64,000 bases of DNA from Pseudomonadota bacterium (GTDB lineage Bacteria; Desulfobacterota; Desulfobacteria; Desulfobacterales; JAHIVH01). Under the pieces are notes generated by a model, which did no database searches, was not told the origin of the DNA, and saw only the letters and a list, made by a program, of their open reading frames with translations. Where the stretch lies: assembly GCA_018816735.1 (NCBI GenBank), contig JAHIVH010000061.1, forward strand, positions 372,001-436,000. The letters are read 5' to 3'. This document shows positions 10,435-20,095 of this stretch, in pieces. The first letter of the stretch is position 1, and every line of letters starts with the position of its first letter. A program made the position numbers and the translations under genes.

Positions 10435-11193
10435 TCACGATTTTACGTCAAACGCCATATGCGTTAAGATTCTGCCGCTTTCCTCGATCACATCCACCTG
10501 CCATGATCCAACCTGCTGTTCATTTTTAAGCGTAATTTTACTCCATGTCCGGGTGCGCGGGTACTTGATGGCAAGGGGAATCTCACAATATTTTTCTCCA
10601 TTCAGATAATAAACATGCTTAAGCAGGGCCGGCAGTTTTTTTGATCTGATTTCCGTCCAGACAATGGAACATCTGTCCTGACCAACGTAAAAAACATCCT
10701 GGTTTCCCACAGGATTTCGACCTTTAAGCCTCTTGCATACAGCACTTTCCACCACATAAATATTCTTTTCCCGTTTCTTTACAGGCTGCGCAGGAAGAGA
10801 TGGTGATACTTTCCGGGAATTCTTTTTATATCTATCTTCAACCTTACCGTCTTTATTTGAATGCAGAACCGAAATCGTCATGGAGCCGATTTGAGGATCT
10901 GATTGCGACAGGTTTTTTTCTGACAATTCATCCAAGGATACGGCCGATGATTTTTGGGATGCCGATTGAGCAGGCATTGCCATGTTGATCCCTGCAGTTT
11001 TTTTATTGACGCCTCTATTGCCATCACCTGAATCAAATACAAAATATACCGGCACCAGGCAGCATATAATGACAACACAAAACAGCAGACGGAATAAATG
11101 TTTTTTTTGCTTTACCCTTATATTTTTATTTCTGATGGCGTCGACTTTCTTCAAAAACTCGGCGTCCCTTTTGTTTATCGTATATTTATCCAT
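10435..11193 (-). CDS. Membrane-anchored DUF2914 protein
   Basis: 252 residues. A basic cytoplasmic N-terminus (about 30 residues) is followed by one membrane segment (FRLLFCVVIICCLVPVYFVF), a Ser/Lys-rich linker, and a C-terminal DUF2914 domain (about residues 150-252) with CKRLKGRNPVG, TRTWSKITL and GSWQVDVIEESG. The domain should lie in the periplasm. Its role is unknown. The ribosome-binding site is weak. It is divergent from the next gene and shares a 322-base spacer with it. Confidence 0.7.
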   Translation of the reverse strand: MDKYTINKRDAEFLKKVDAIRNKNIRVKQKKHLFRLLFCVVIICCLVPVYFVFDSGDGNRGVNKKTAGINMAMPAQSASQKSSAVSLDELSEKNLSQSDPQIGSMTISVLHSNKDGKVEDRYKKNSRKVSPSLPAQPVKKREKNIYVVESAVCKRLKGRNPVGNQDVFYVGQDRCSIVWTEIRSKKLPALLKHVYYLNGEKYCEIPLAIKYPRTRTWSKITLKNEQQVGSWQVDVIEESGRILTHMAFDVKS

Positions 11194-11515
11194 TTTGTTG
11201 CGATATTCCAGATATTTCTCTATTCAACGATACTTGGCAGGAATTTCTTCCGGGACTTTGATATTTCTATTATCTGATATGCTGTTTCGTGTTTTGTTTT
11301 TTTCCAGGCAAACCTATTATAATTGAAGGCTTTATGTCAAGAACTTTGTGAGTACATGTGTGATTCAAAAAAGAATTGCCATGTGACTTCTCATTTGATA
11401 GAAATCTTTCATTTGCCATACGCAATCGATTCCAGGATGTTTTTGTTCGAGGTCTGACGAGAGCATTTATGCAAAGCAACCTTTTGTCCAGGGACACTGA
11501 ATAGGATATCGGAAA
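11194..11515. other. Divergent intergenic spacer
   Basis: 322 bases between two divergent genes. It must hold both promoters, but no convincing sigma-70 or sigma-54 pair was found, and no repeats were seen. Confidence 0.35.
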
Positions 11516-12550
11516 ATGAAAGAAGATTGGTTTACCTGCCCAAAGTGCGGCTTTGAATCCCCTTCTCATGATGAATGCTTAAAATGTGGTATTATTTTTT
11601 CAAAATACAAGTCAGCTGACGTGAGACCTTTACCAAAGAATTCCATACCGGAAGGGACGTCGTCCAAAAGTAGAATTGCCCCCCATGATAAAGGCACTCA
11701 GCCAGCTTTCATAAGGCTTGGATTTCCTCTTTTGGTTATATGTTCAGCGATGATTATTCTGGGAGGATATGTGTATTGGCATTATACCGATACATCGAAA
11801 AGCAGTGTGCGATATCAAGCAAAAAAGGTGGAATTGTTACGTAACAATCGGGCGCAGGCATATCGTGATTTTATGCAGGTTAACCGTGCGCTGGAATCCC
11901 AGGGACAGATCGATATCTACTATGGGGACTGTAACGCATCCGGACTTGAGGTTTTTGTAGCGCTCCTAAATGACATCGCGCATGACAGGTTCAATGAAAT
12001 TGCGGGGTGCATTATTCGGTTTCCGGATGTTTCGGTCATTACACCAGTCCTGAATTGGTTTGCTTCATTGGATTTAAACAGGCAAAGAGCAACTGAAAAT
12101 GACTTGAAAACAGTATTTTTAAAGATTGGCGAACCCGCTGTGGAAACGCTCATCGAAAATCTCAACACGCTTGAAAACGCCAAGGCGGCAGCGCTGACCG
12201 CCCAAACACTGGCCCTCATAAATTCAAACGCATCCATCAATGCTTTAGTGGAATTGTTGGAAAAAGGCTCTCAAAAACTGGAGCCGATCCCCACATTTTT
12301 TATTGAAACGGTGCTTTCCAGCAATCATCTGAATGCCGACCGCGCATTCCATCTGGCAGTCAGTCTTTCTCAGAATACCGGCAATGATACCCGGCTGAAC
12401 GTGGCCAAATGCATGGCTGTTTTTGAAGGAGAGCCTGTCAGGATTTGGGCAATCGCAGGGACTTTAGACCCGGATAAACGTATCAGCAAGGCCTGTCGGA
12501 ATCTGTTGGATCAATTTGAAATGAGAAAACGCCAAACTCTCTTTGACTGA
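11516..12550 (+). CDS. Zinc-ribbon membrane protein with HEAT-like repeats
   Basis: 344 residues, not recognised as a named family. The N-terminus has a four-cysteine zinc ribbon (CPKCGFESPSHDECLKCGI). One membrane segment follows (about residues 66-85, LLVICSAMIILGGYVYW), then an alpha-helical body with repeated VETLIENLNTLENAKAAALT-type helices, like HEAT or armadillo repeats. Predicted topology is zinc ribbon inside and repeats outside. Its 3' end overlaps the decayed gene on the other strand by 68 bases. Function is unknown; a scaffold role would fit such a layout. Confidence 0.6.
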   Translation: MKEDWFTCPKCGFESPSHDECLKCGIIFSKYKSADVRPLPKNSIPEGTSSKSRIAPHDKGTQPAFIRLGFPLLVICSAMIILGGYVYWHYTDTSKSSVRYQAKKVELLRNNRAQAYRDFMQVNRALESQGQIDIYYGDCNASGLEVFVALLNDIAHDRFNEIAGCIIRFPDVSVITPVLNWFASLDLNRQRATENDLKTVFLKIGEPAVETLIENLNTLENAKAAALTAQTLALINSNASINALVELLEKGSQKLEPIPTFFIETVLSSNHLNADRAFHLAVSLSQNTGNDTRLNVAKCMAVFEGEPVRIWAIAGTLDPDKRISKACRNLLDQFEMRKRQTLFD

Positions 12551-12824
12551 CACAGGTATTGACATCGTCTTCCTTTGCACGTTGAGGTTCAACTGTATAC
12601 CAGCCATATTCATCAAAGGTGAAGGCGTATTGGCCATCTTCATTGGTTTCTCCAATCCAATAGCTGTTAGTAAGTCCGGTAAAGCACCTGACTTCCACTC
12701 CCTGAACCAGCGATCCATTTGGAGTAATCATGCGCCTTCGATAGTGTATTCATTCCGGATGCTGTCACAGCGTGCCAACAAGGCAACGGGCAGCAAAAAA
12801 AACGGCAAGCAGTATGCGGGTCAT
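12483..12824 (-). pseudogene. Frameshifted lipoprotein with a carboxypeptidase-regulatory-like domain
   Basis: Reading from an ATG at 12824 gives a signal peptide start (MTRILLAVFF). The frame breaks at an 8-base homopolymer (12795-12802); one added T would continue into LLPVALLARCDS, a lipobox-like end. A second shift follows near 12732. The last frame then reads ITPNGSLVQGVEV, GETNEDGQYAF and YGWYTVEP, the pattern of carboxypeptidase-regulatory-like beta domains. Two frameshifts in one short gene indicate decay, although a sequencing error at the homopolymer is possible for the first. The 3' end overlaps the convergent gene. Confidence 0.6.
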
Positions 12825-13097
12825 ATAAATTATTGAAAACTGAAATTGAAAATAGAGTCTCAACAGTTAAGATAGTGAAACATGATCAAGTTCTCTCTTG
12901 ACTCACTCTAACCAGCCGCATCTCTATCCCGATCTACAGGTTCAGCCCCTTATCTTCTCTGCAATTTTTATTGTATTCTTTTATCGTTCCCTGCTTTTTG
13001 AGTCTTGACATCTTTTGAGGATTAAACGCATATTAATAAGGTTTTAGAAAAAATAATAAAAGTATCAAAAACGGCAAATATATCATCGGGAATCATC
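12825..13097. other. Intergenic region before the EndoQ-UvrD gene
   Basis: About 270 bases with no gene, repeat or strong promoter found. GGGAATCATC before 13098 is the likely ribosome-binding site of the next gene. Confidence 0.35.
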
Positions 13098-16000
13098 ATG
13101 GAATTTATTGCAGACCTGCACATTCATTCAAAATACTCCAGGGCAACCGCCAAAAATCTTGATCTTGAGAATCTTTATATCGAATCCCAGAAAAAGGGCA
13201 TTCAGGTATTGGGTACCGGCGATTCCACGCATCCCGGGTGGTTTGCCGAACTCAAGGAAAAGCTTGAACCTGCGGAAGATGGCCTTTTCAAGCTGAAAGA
13301 CGATATCGCGAGAACCCTTGACAAGGAAATTCCGGCTTCCTGCAAGGGGATTGTCCGTTTCATTCTGGAATCTGAAATCAGCAATATTTATAAAAAAAAT
13401 GATAAAACGCGCAAGAACCATAATCTTGTTTATTTTCCGGATTTTGATTCGGCAGAACGGTTCAACCGGAAACTCGATGCCATCGGCAATATCAAATCCG
13501 ATGGCAGGCCCATCCTGGGCCTTGACGCAAGAAACCTTCTTGAAATTCTCCTTGACACGGACGAAACCGGTTTTTTGATTCCGGCGCATATCTGGACCCC
13601 GTGGTTTTCTCTTCTGGGGTCCAAGTCGGGGTTTGATTCCCTTGAGGAGTGCTTTGACGATTTAAGTGGTGAAATTTTTGCCGTGGAAACCGGCCTGTCA
13701 TCTGACCCGCCGATGAACTGGCGGGTTTCCAGCCTGGACGGGCTCACACTGGTATCGAACTCCGATGCCCATTCGCCTTCAAAACTTGGCCGGGAAGCCA
13801 ATCTTTTCAACACGGTGCTTTCCTTTTCCGGTATCAGGAACGCACTGAAAACCGGAAATCCGGAAAAATTCCTGGGGACCTTCGAGTTTTATCCGGAAGA
13901 AGGCAAATACCATATGGACGGGCACAGAAAATGTGGCATTTCTCTGTTGCCGGAACAATCCTCCAGGATGAACGGCATCTGCCCTGAGTGTGGAAAACCG
14001 ATGACCCTGGGTGTGCTCTACCGGGTAAACGAACTTGCTGATCGACAAAATGGCGAAAAACCCAAAATTCATCACCCGTTTGTCAATATCATCCCCTTGG
14101 AGGAAATTATCGCAGAGCTTCTGGGGGTGGGCCCGAAATCCATGAAGGTCCGGCAAAACCTTCATCGGCTCATCCAAACAACAGGCCCGGAATTTGCGAT
14201 TTTAAAAACCATCCCCATAGACTCATTGAAAAAAACCGGTATCCCCCTTCTTCCTGAAGCCATTCAGAAAATGCGGCAAAACGATATTCATGTGATGCCC
14301 GGATATGATGGTGAGTTTGGGAAAATCCGGCTGTTTGATGATGCGGAAAAGATGGAACTCTCCGGCCAGAAACTTCTGTTTCCATTCAAGGCAGCAAGCG
14401 ATGCCAGGACGGGATATATCAAGGCCGGCATGGAAAAGCAGCAGACCATTCACAAAAATTCAAGGACAAAAAAGTCAGAGAAACCCAAAGAGAGAGAGAA
14501 ATCTCATGAACTGAACAGCCTGCAGCTCGAAGCCATCCGTGATGATCATGATGCACTCCTCATCAAGGCCGGGCCCGGCACGGGAAAGACACTGACTCTC
14601 ACCCGGAAAATCGCCTGGCTGATCGAGGAACAACGGGTGCCGGAAGACGACATTCTTGCGATTACCTTTACCCGGAAAGCAGCCGGGGAAATGGCTGAGC
14701 GGCTTCAACGCATATTGAAAAAAAAGCATATTCCACTGACCGCCACGTTTCATTCCCTTTGCCACGAACTGTTAATAGATGAAATGGCCGCGTTTGACCT
14801 CACCTTTTCGGTCATTGATGATGATGAAAAACAGAGACTGATCGCAGAAATTGTCAAGACATGTGAAAACCCGGCATTTAAACCCAAAGTCGTATCTGAA
14901 ATGATCGCGCTTGCCAAACAGCAGATCAAGGGCCCGTCAGACGATCTAAAGGATATAGCTCTAAAATACGGTCAGGATGAAACGATCATTAAAAAAATGT
15001 ATGCGGCCTATCAGGATGCCCTTGAAAGCAGAGGATGGCTTGACTATGACGACCTGATTCTTAAAATCGTTGTCATGCTTGAGACTGATGCAGGTTTCCT
15101 TGAAAAAACATGCAAACGGTTCAGGTATATTTTTGTGGATGAATATCAGGATTTGAACAATGGTCAGTACAGAATTGTAAAAGCCCTTTCTGCTTCAGGC
15201 AATAAGTTATGCGTCATTGGCGATCCGAATCAGGCCATATACGGGTTTCGCGGTGCAGACCCCACCTATTTCGAAGCCTTTCCGGATGATTTCCCCACGG
15301 CCCGTGTCATTCATCTGGAAAGGAATTACCGCTCCACGGAAACCATATTAAAAGCCTCTCACCATGTGATCACCGCCGGAAGAAAAGAAACCGATCTGAA
15401 CCGCGTCTATTCCGGCATTGAAGGCCTGCCGGTCATCCATATCACCCGGCACCGAACCGCCCTTTCCGAAGCGGTTTCCATAGGTAAACGCATTGAACAG
15501 ATGGTGGGCGGGACCGGATTCCATTCCATAGATTTTGGAAAAACAGACGATCGGGTAGACAAGGATGCATTGAGCTTTTCAGATTTCGCTATACTGGTTC
15601 GAACCCTGTCAGAAGGAAAAGCCATTGGTGACATGCTTGAAAAAGGCGGTATCCCCTGCCATATCGCGAGCAGAGAGCAGGCGTTTTCCGAGGATGGCGT
15701 CAAACGGATATTGGCTTATCTGAGAATCATCCATCTGAAGTGCATGGTATCGGACATTGAAATTGTTTTTGGAGAAGACAAAGAAAAAACAAAGGAGTTC
15801 TTAAACGTATGTCATCCGTTTTCTGTTGATCACTTAAATCGTCTTCTATCTGAAAATTCGCAAGATTCATTCCAAAAACCAAAACCCCGGTGGATAAAGG
15901 ACTGGATTTTGACGTTAAATTATCTCAGAAAAAATCTGTTTGACCAGTCTGTAAAAAACCGGATACTCTACCTGTCAAAAGAAATGGCAGATGTAAAAAA

Positions 16001-16478
16001 AGCGGTCTCAAGGACAAAAAAAGGAAAAGAGGCCTTGCATCATCTCCTCCGGATGGCAGAGCCATTTGGCAAGCATGCACTTGAATTTCTGAATACCATT
16101 GCCATGTATCAGGACAGCGATTATGTTCTGCCCCATGTGGAAAAAGTGTCTATCATGACCATGCATGCGGCAAAGGGTCTTGAATTTCCTGTTGTATTCA
16201 TCCCCGGATGCGAAGACGGGAACATACCGTACCAAAGACCTGGAGAGCGCACAACAGATGACGCAGAAGAGAGGCGGCTCTTTTATGTTGCACTGACGCG
16301 GGCCAGGGATCAGCTTCTGTTGTCTTATGCCGATAAACGAACCGTATTTGGGAAAACCCTCAAAAGAGACATCTCGCCTTTTATAAAGGATATCGAAGAA
16401 GGTCTGCTTAAAAAGGAAACCAGTCATCCGGACCGGGAACCCCCATTGAAAAAACCGATTCAATTGACGTTGTTCTGA
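13098..16478 (+). CDS. EndoQ-like PHP nuclease fused to UvrD-type helicase
   Basis: 1126 residues with two clear parts. Residues 1-410 match endonuclease Q: the PHP metal motif DLHIHSKYSRAT, PAHIWTPWFS, VSNSDAHSPSKLGRE, and a zinc module (HRKCG then CPECGKP, about residues 280-298). EndoQ cuts DNA 5' of deaminated bases such as uracil and hypoxanthine. Residues 470-1126 form a superfamily 1 helicase: Walker A AGPGTGKT (about 491), DEYQD, GDPNQAIYGFRGAD, and TMHAAKGLEFPVVF with VALTRARDQLLLS. A linker rich in Lys and Glu joins them. All motifs are intact in both halves. The fusion implies nicking at a damaged base followed by unwinding from the nick. It stands as a single gene between unrelated neighbours. 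Confidence 0.92.
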   Translation: MEFIADLHIHSKYSRATAKNLDLENLYIESQKKGIQVLGTGDSTHPGWFAELKEKLEPAEDGLFKLKDDIARTLDKEIPASCKGIVRFILESEISNIYKKNDKTRKNHNLVYFPDFDSAERFNRKLDAIGNIKSDGRPILGLDARNLLEILLDTDETGFLIPAHIWTPWFSLLGSKSGFDSLEECFDDLSGEIFAVETGLSSDPPMNWRVSSLDGLTLVSNSDAHSPSKLGREANLFNTVLSFSGIRNALKTGNPEKFLGTFEFYPEEGKYHMDGHRKCGISLLPEQSSRMNGICPECGKPMTLGVLYRVNELADRQNGEKPKIHHPFVNIIPLEEIIAELLGVGPKSMKVRQNLHRLIQTTGPEFAILKTIPIDSLKKTGIPLLPEAIQKMRQNDIHVMPGYDGEFGKIRLFDDAEKMELSGQKLLFPFKAASDARTGYIKAGMEKQQTIHKNSRTKKSEKPKEREKSHELNSLQLEAIRDDHDALLIKAGPGTGKTLTLTRKIAWLIEEQRVPEDDILAITFTRKAAGEMAERLQRILKKKHIPLTATFHSLCHELLIDEMAAFDLTFSVIDDDEKQRLIAEIVKTCENPAFKPKVVSEMIALAKQQIKGPSDDLKDIALKYGQDETIIKKMYAAYQDALESRGWLDYDDLILKIVVMLETDAGFLEKTCKRFRYIFVDEYQDLNNGQYRIVKALSASGNKLCVIGDPNQAIYGFRGADPTYFEAFPDDFPTARVIHLERNYRSTETILKASHHVITAGRKETDLNRVYSGIEGLPVIHITRHRTALSEAVSIGKRIEQMVGGTGFHSIDFGKTDDRVDKDALSFSDFAILVRTLSEGKAIGDMLEKGGIPCHIASREQAFSEDGVKRILAYLRIIHLKCMVSDIEIVFGEDKEKTKEFLNVCHPFSVDHLNRLLSENSQDSFQKPKPRWIKDWILTLNYLRKNLFDQSVKNRILYLSKEMADVKKAVSRTKKGKEALHHLLRMAEPFGKHALEFLNTIAMYQDSDYVLPHVEKVSIMTMHAAKGLEFPVVFIPGCEDGNIPYQRPGERTTDDAEERRLFYVALTRARDQLLLSYADKRTVFGKTLKRDISPFIKDIEEGLLKKETSHPDREPPLKKPIQLTLF

Positions 16479-16595
16479 TCGCGCTGTCACGCGGATGGCT
16501 TTAGAAAAATTTAAGTCCCCCCAATGGTATTGGCCTGAATTTTGCTTTTTTATTCAGTTGCGATACGAACGAAACCTCTATGCAGGAGAAAAGAT

Positions 16596-17849
16596 ATGAC
16601 AGAACATACAAGATATAATTATAAAATTCTCGCAAAAAGCCTTGAGTTGCCTTGTGGAAAGACCATCAAAAACCGGTTTATGAAATCAGCCATGTCGGAA
16701 AACCTGGGAACGGTTGACAACCGGATGACCCCTTATATCCCCAGGCTATATGAAACATTTGCCGAGGGAGGCACCGGACTTGTGGTCACAGGAAATGTGA
16801 TGATTGACCAACGCGCACTTGGTGAGGCCAGAAACGTGGTCGTTGAAGATGAAAGGGATTTACCGCTCCTTCAGGAATGGGCAAACGTTGGCACAAAAAA
16901 CAATACGCACCTGTGGGTTCAGTTGAATCATCCGGGAAAACAGATTCCTTCCTTTCTGGCAAAGGAACCGGTAGCACCCTCTGCCGTGCCTCTTGGCGGC
17001 AATCTGGAAAAAGCCTTTAACACACCCCGGGAACTGTTACCGGAAGAAATCGAAGACATTATTCTGCGATTTGCCCGGTCTGCTGAAATCGTTAAAAAAG
17101 CCGGCTTCACAGGTGTTCAGATTCATGGCGCCCATGGATATCTGGTCAGTGAATTTCTGTCCCCCCATCACAACAGAAGGAATGACGATTGGGGAGGGAC
17201 GCCTGAAAAACGTATGAAGTTTGCCGTTGAAGTGTATCGTGCCATCAGAGAGCGTGTGGGAAACGACTTCCCGGTTGGCATTAAACTCAATTCCGCCGAT
17301 TTCCAGCGGGGTGGTTTTTCAAATGACGAATCCCTGGACGTTATGGAAACACTTTCCGGAGAAGGGATGGATTTAATTGAAATATCCGGAGGAAACTATG
17401 AAAAGCCTGCCATGACAGGGGCTTATGTCAGAGAAAGTACACGTGAACGGGAAGCGTATTTTCTTGAGTTTGCCGAAAAGGTCAGACAAAAAATCAATAC
17501 GCCCTTGGTGGTTACAGGCGGGTTCCGAACCGGCTCTGGCATGATCAACGCCGTGGAAAGCGGTGCCACAGATATGATAGGGCTTGCCCGCCCACTGGCG
17601 GTTGACCCGTATCTGCCTTCAAAAATTTTAGCAGGAGAAGACTATACAAGCCCGGTCCACCCCCTATCAAGTGGTTTCAAGGTGATCGATACATTTTCCA
17701 TGCTTGAAGTGTCCTGGTACGCCCAGCAGCTTTTCAGAATGTCCCGAGGGAATCGGCCTGATCCGGATCAGTCTGTATGGACGTCCATTCTAAAAACGTT
17801 CTTCAATAATGGCTACCATGCATTTCAAAAACAGCGGGCCAAACAGTGA
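16596..17849 (+). CDS. NADH:flavin oxidoreductase, Old Yellow Enzyme family
   Basis: 417-residue FMN-binding TIM-barrel protein. Typical segments are KNRFMKSAMSEN, the HPGKQ motif (LNHPGKQIPS), the active-site GVQIHGAHGYLVSEFLSP with HHNRRNDDWGG, and VTGGFRTGSGM at the phosphate-binding end. It should reduce an activated double bond or a related electrophile with NAD(P)H. The length fits single-domain OYE proteins; the longer 2,4-dienoyl-CoA reductase type with an iron-sulfur domain is excluded. The start at 16596 follows AGGAGAAAAGAT. A TIGR01777-type dehydrogenase gene follows after 13 bases, so the two are co-transcribed. Substrate is unknown. Confidence 0.88.
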   Translation: MTEHTRYNYKILAKSLELPCGKTIKNRFMKSAMSENLGTVDNRMTPYIPRLYETFAEGGTGLVVTGNVMIDQRALGEARNVVVEDERDLPLLQEWANVGTKNNTHLWVQLNHPGKQIPSFLAKEPVAPSAVPLGGNLEKAFNTPRELLPEEIEDIILRFARSAEIVKKAGFTGVQIHGAHGYLVSEFLSPHHNRRNDDWGGTPEKRMKFAVEVYRAIRERVGNDFPVGIKLNSADFQRGGFSNDESLDVMETLSGEGMDLIEISGGNYEKPAMTGAYVRESTREREAYFLEFAEKVRQKINTPLVVTGGFRTGSGMINAVESGATDMIGLARPLAVDPYLPSKILAGEDYTSPVHPLSSGFKVIDTFSMLEVSWYAQQLFRMSRGNRPDPDQSVWTSILKTFFNNGYHAFQKQRAKQ

Positions 17850-17862
17850 TGGAGGCGCTTCG

Positions 17863-18771
17863 ATGAATATTCTATTAACAGGCGGTACCGGTTTTGTGGG
17901 CCAGGCACTTACAGCATCTCTGCTGAAAAACGGACATGACATTGCCGCTATCGGCCAATCCCGCTCCCATCTCTTTATTTTAAAGGAAAATTTTCGCTAC
18001 ATTTCAGCAGATACCACCAAAGAAGGCCCCTGGCAGGAAGAAGCGAACACCGCGGATATCATCATCAACCTCACCGGAACCAATATCTTCAGATACTGGA
18101 CGCCTGGGAACAAAAAGAAAATTTATGACAGCCGGGTGTTGACCACCCGACATCTTGTGAACGCCATATCCAAAGAGAAAAACGTGACGCTCATAAACGC
18201 ATCTGCAGCCGGGTATTATGGCGACAGGAAAGATGACGCCATTACGGAAGAGGAGACACCCGGGAATGATTTTCTGGCCCAGGTGTGTGTGGATTGGGAA
18301 AAAGAAGCCTTCCGCGCCGAGGAAAAAAACGCAAGGGTCGTCACCATGCGGTTTGGTGTTGTTCTGGGAAAAAACGGCGGTGCGCTTTCCAAAATGGTCA
18401 TTCCCTATCATCTGTATTTAGGAGGCCCTTTGGGAAAAGGCATTCAATGGTTTCCCTGGATACACATGGATGACCTTGTCCGTGCGGTTATCCTTGTAAT
18501 GGATGACCAAATGGCAAAAGGGCCGGTCAATTTCGTATCCCCCTCCCCTGTCCGGCAAAAAGATTTTGCAAAAGCCCTGGGCAAGGTTTTAAACAAACCC
18601 GCCCTGATGCCCGCGCCTGCGCCGATTATCCGAATGGTCATGGGTGAGCTTGGCAAGGCATTTTTAAGCAGTCAGCGCGTGCTTCCCGAAAAATTGAGTG
18701 ACTATCATTTTGAGTTCAAATTTCCGGAGCTGTCATCGGCACTTGAAGACTGCCTCCTGATGTCCTCTTGA
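17863..18771 (+). CDS. TIGR01777-family NAD(P)-dependent epimerase/SDR
   Basis: 302 residues. The Rossmann motif GGTGFVG lies at residues 7-13, and the extended-SDR features NLTGTNIF, the active-site-like SAAGYYGDRKD and FPWIHMDDLVRA are typical of the YfcH/SulA-like TIGR01777 group. The C-terminal half has the usual FVSPSPVRQKDFAKALG segment. The start at 17863 follows TGGAGGCGC; an earlier ATG inside the upstream gene is rejected. It forms a two-gene operon with the flavin oxidoreductase. The biochemical role of this family is poorly known, so no reaction is assigned. Confidence 0.87.
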   Translation: MNILLTGGTGFVGQALTASLLKNGHDIAAIGQSRSHLFILKENFRYISADTTKEGPWQEEANTADIIINLTGTNIFRYWTPGNKKKIYDSRVLTTRHLVNAISKEKNVTLINASAAGYYGDRKDDAITEEETPGNDFLAQVCVDWEKEAFRAEEKNARVVTMRFGVVLGKNGGALSKMVIPYHLYLGGPLGKGIQWFPWIHMDDLVRAVILVMDDQMAKGPVNFVSPSPVRQKDFAKALGKVLNKPALMPAPAPIIRMVMGELGKAFLSSQRVLPEKLSDYHFEFKFPELSSALEDCLLMSS

Positions 18772-19006
18772 CATGAGACATTTTTGTATCACGGTACGCC
18801 TGATACAATCGGCCATCTGTCATCTGTCATCAGATTGTATGAAGGTTTCAACGGAATGGCCGGTATCTGTTCATGGCTACACTGAAAAAACGAAAGACTG
18901 GCATAAAATTTGGATAGTATAATTTCATGCGGGGCATGAATACAAGGTTTTAAGGTATCCAAGCTGAAACCGCCAACAAAAACAAACCATACGAGGAGGA
19001 AAGGCC

Positions 19007-19237
19007 ATGACGTCCTACCAGTGTAATACATGCGGCAAAATATCAGATAAAAAGGGCCATCTGTGTGACCCGATTTCAGTTGGGACTGGCTATGAATGTG
19101 ACCATTGCGGCCAACAGGTTACAAAAAAACAGCACGTATGCAAGCCGAAAGCTATTAATTTTAAATTTTTCTGCGATGATTGCGGTCGTGTCTCTGTAGC
19201 GGAAAATGAGATCTGCAGTCCGCGGGAAATAAAATAG
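19007..19237 (+). CDS. Small triple zinc-ribbon protein
   Basis: 76 residues made of three related units: CNTCGKISDKKGHLC, CDHCGQQVTKKQHVC and CDDCGRVSVAENEIC. Each has a CxxCG knuckle and a closing Cys, the first two with a His two residues before it. It probably binds up to three zinc ions. The strong AGGAGGAAAGGCC site supports expression. No named family was recognised. Similar small cysteine proteins are common in sulfate reducers and often lie near redox genes, as here. Confidence 0.75.
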   Translation: MTSYQCNTCGKISDKKGHLCDPISVGTGYECDHCGQQVTKKQHVCKPKAINFKFFCDDCGRVSVAENEICSPREIK

Positions 19238-19541
19238 ATCATATAATCAAACCCTTTTTTTCACGATAGCCTTCAATTGGCCTTCTGGCAAGGGTGGGCG
19301 GGCATTATACCTTGACAATCTTTGCTTTGAGGCCATTTGGGTTAAATTCATTCTATATCTCCGATCAACCCAAATATGCCTTTGGATCATAATATAATTG
19401 ACAGCAGGACTGTCAGATAATAATAAAAGACTTCACTGTGATGCGAAGTTGGGTCAACCGTTAAAAATTGATGGCTCAACTCGAAAATATTGGGCCGGGT
19501 TAAATAAACAACAAATATAATAAACGACACGGATGGTAATT
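19238..19541. other. Intergenic region with long inverted repeat
   Basis: 304 bases without a gene. It holds a perfect 9-bp inverted repeat, ATTTGGGTT at 19335-19343 and AACCCAAAT at 19377-19385, and a GTTGGGTCAAC-like stretch further on. No clear promoter was picked. The repeat may be an operator or a leader hairpin for the ferritin-like gene. Confidence 0.35.
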
Positions 19542-20012
19542 ATGGCAAATGATTTTAACATCAATGAAATTTTGGAAATGGCGGAACAGATTGAAAGAAA
19601 CGGTGCAAAATTTTACAGAGGTGCCGCAAAGAACGTAAAAGACAAAAGCCACAACGGTCTTCTGCTTGAGCTTGCAGAAATGGAAGATCAGCATGAAAAA
19701 ACATTTGCCGCACTCCGGGCGGAACTGACTGAAGATGAAAGAAAAAGCACCGTTTATGATCCTGAAGATGAAATGCCTCTCTATCTGCAAGCGCTTGCCG
19801 ATACGCGCGTATTCTATGAAAAAACCGTTGATACCACATCAATTAAAGAAATCCTGAAAGAGGCGATTACCGCTGAAAAGGACTCGATTGTATTCTATCT
19901 TGGCATGAAGGAACTGGTACCCAAACGATTGGGACAGGGCAAAATGGATATCATCATCAAGGAAGAAATGAGCCATATCAGACTGCTTGCCGGTAAATTA
20001 ACCGCGCTTTAG
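19542..20012 (+). CDS. Rubrerythrin-like ferritin-family protein without rubredoxin domain
   Basis: 156-residue four-helix-bundle protein with the di-iron pattern: Glu in EQIERNGAKFY, ExxH in EMEDQHEKTF, Glu in ITAEKDSIVFY, and ExxH in KEEMSHIRLL. It lacks the C-terminal rubredoxin-like domain of classical rubrerythrin. Such proteins are peroxide reductases or of unknown redox use in anaerobes. ATG 19542 (MANDFN) is preferred over 19533 because the GGATGG site is better spaced. A shared hairpin separates it from the convergent dikinase gene. Confidence 0.85.
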   Translation: MANDFNINEILEMAEQIERNGAKFYRGAAKNVKDKSHNGLLLELAEMEDQHEKTFAALRAELTEDERKSTVYDPEDEMPLYLQALADTRVFYEKTVDTTSIKEILKEAITAEKDSIVFYLGMKELVPKRLGQGKMDIIIKEEMSHIRLLAGKLTAL

Positions 20013-20044
20013 CAATCCGGAATCGAGGCATATCTAAAAATTTA

Positions 20045-20073
20045 CCGGCAGGGTTTGGAATAACACCTGCCGG
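20045..20073. terminator. Convergent-gene terminator hairpin
   Basis: An 8-bp GC-rich stem (CCGGCAGG / CCTGCCGG) with a 13-base loop between two convergent genes. In the minus direction it is followed by TAAATTTTTA, so it mainly ends the lipid-locus operon; the plus-strand tail is weaker. Confidence 0.7.
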
Positions 20074-20095
20074 AAATTCTTGATCTCAAGCGGAT

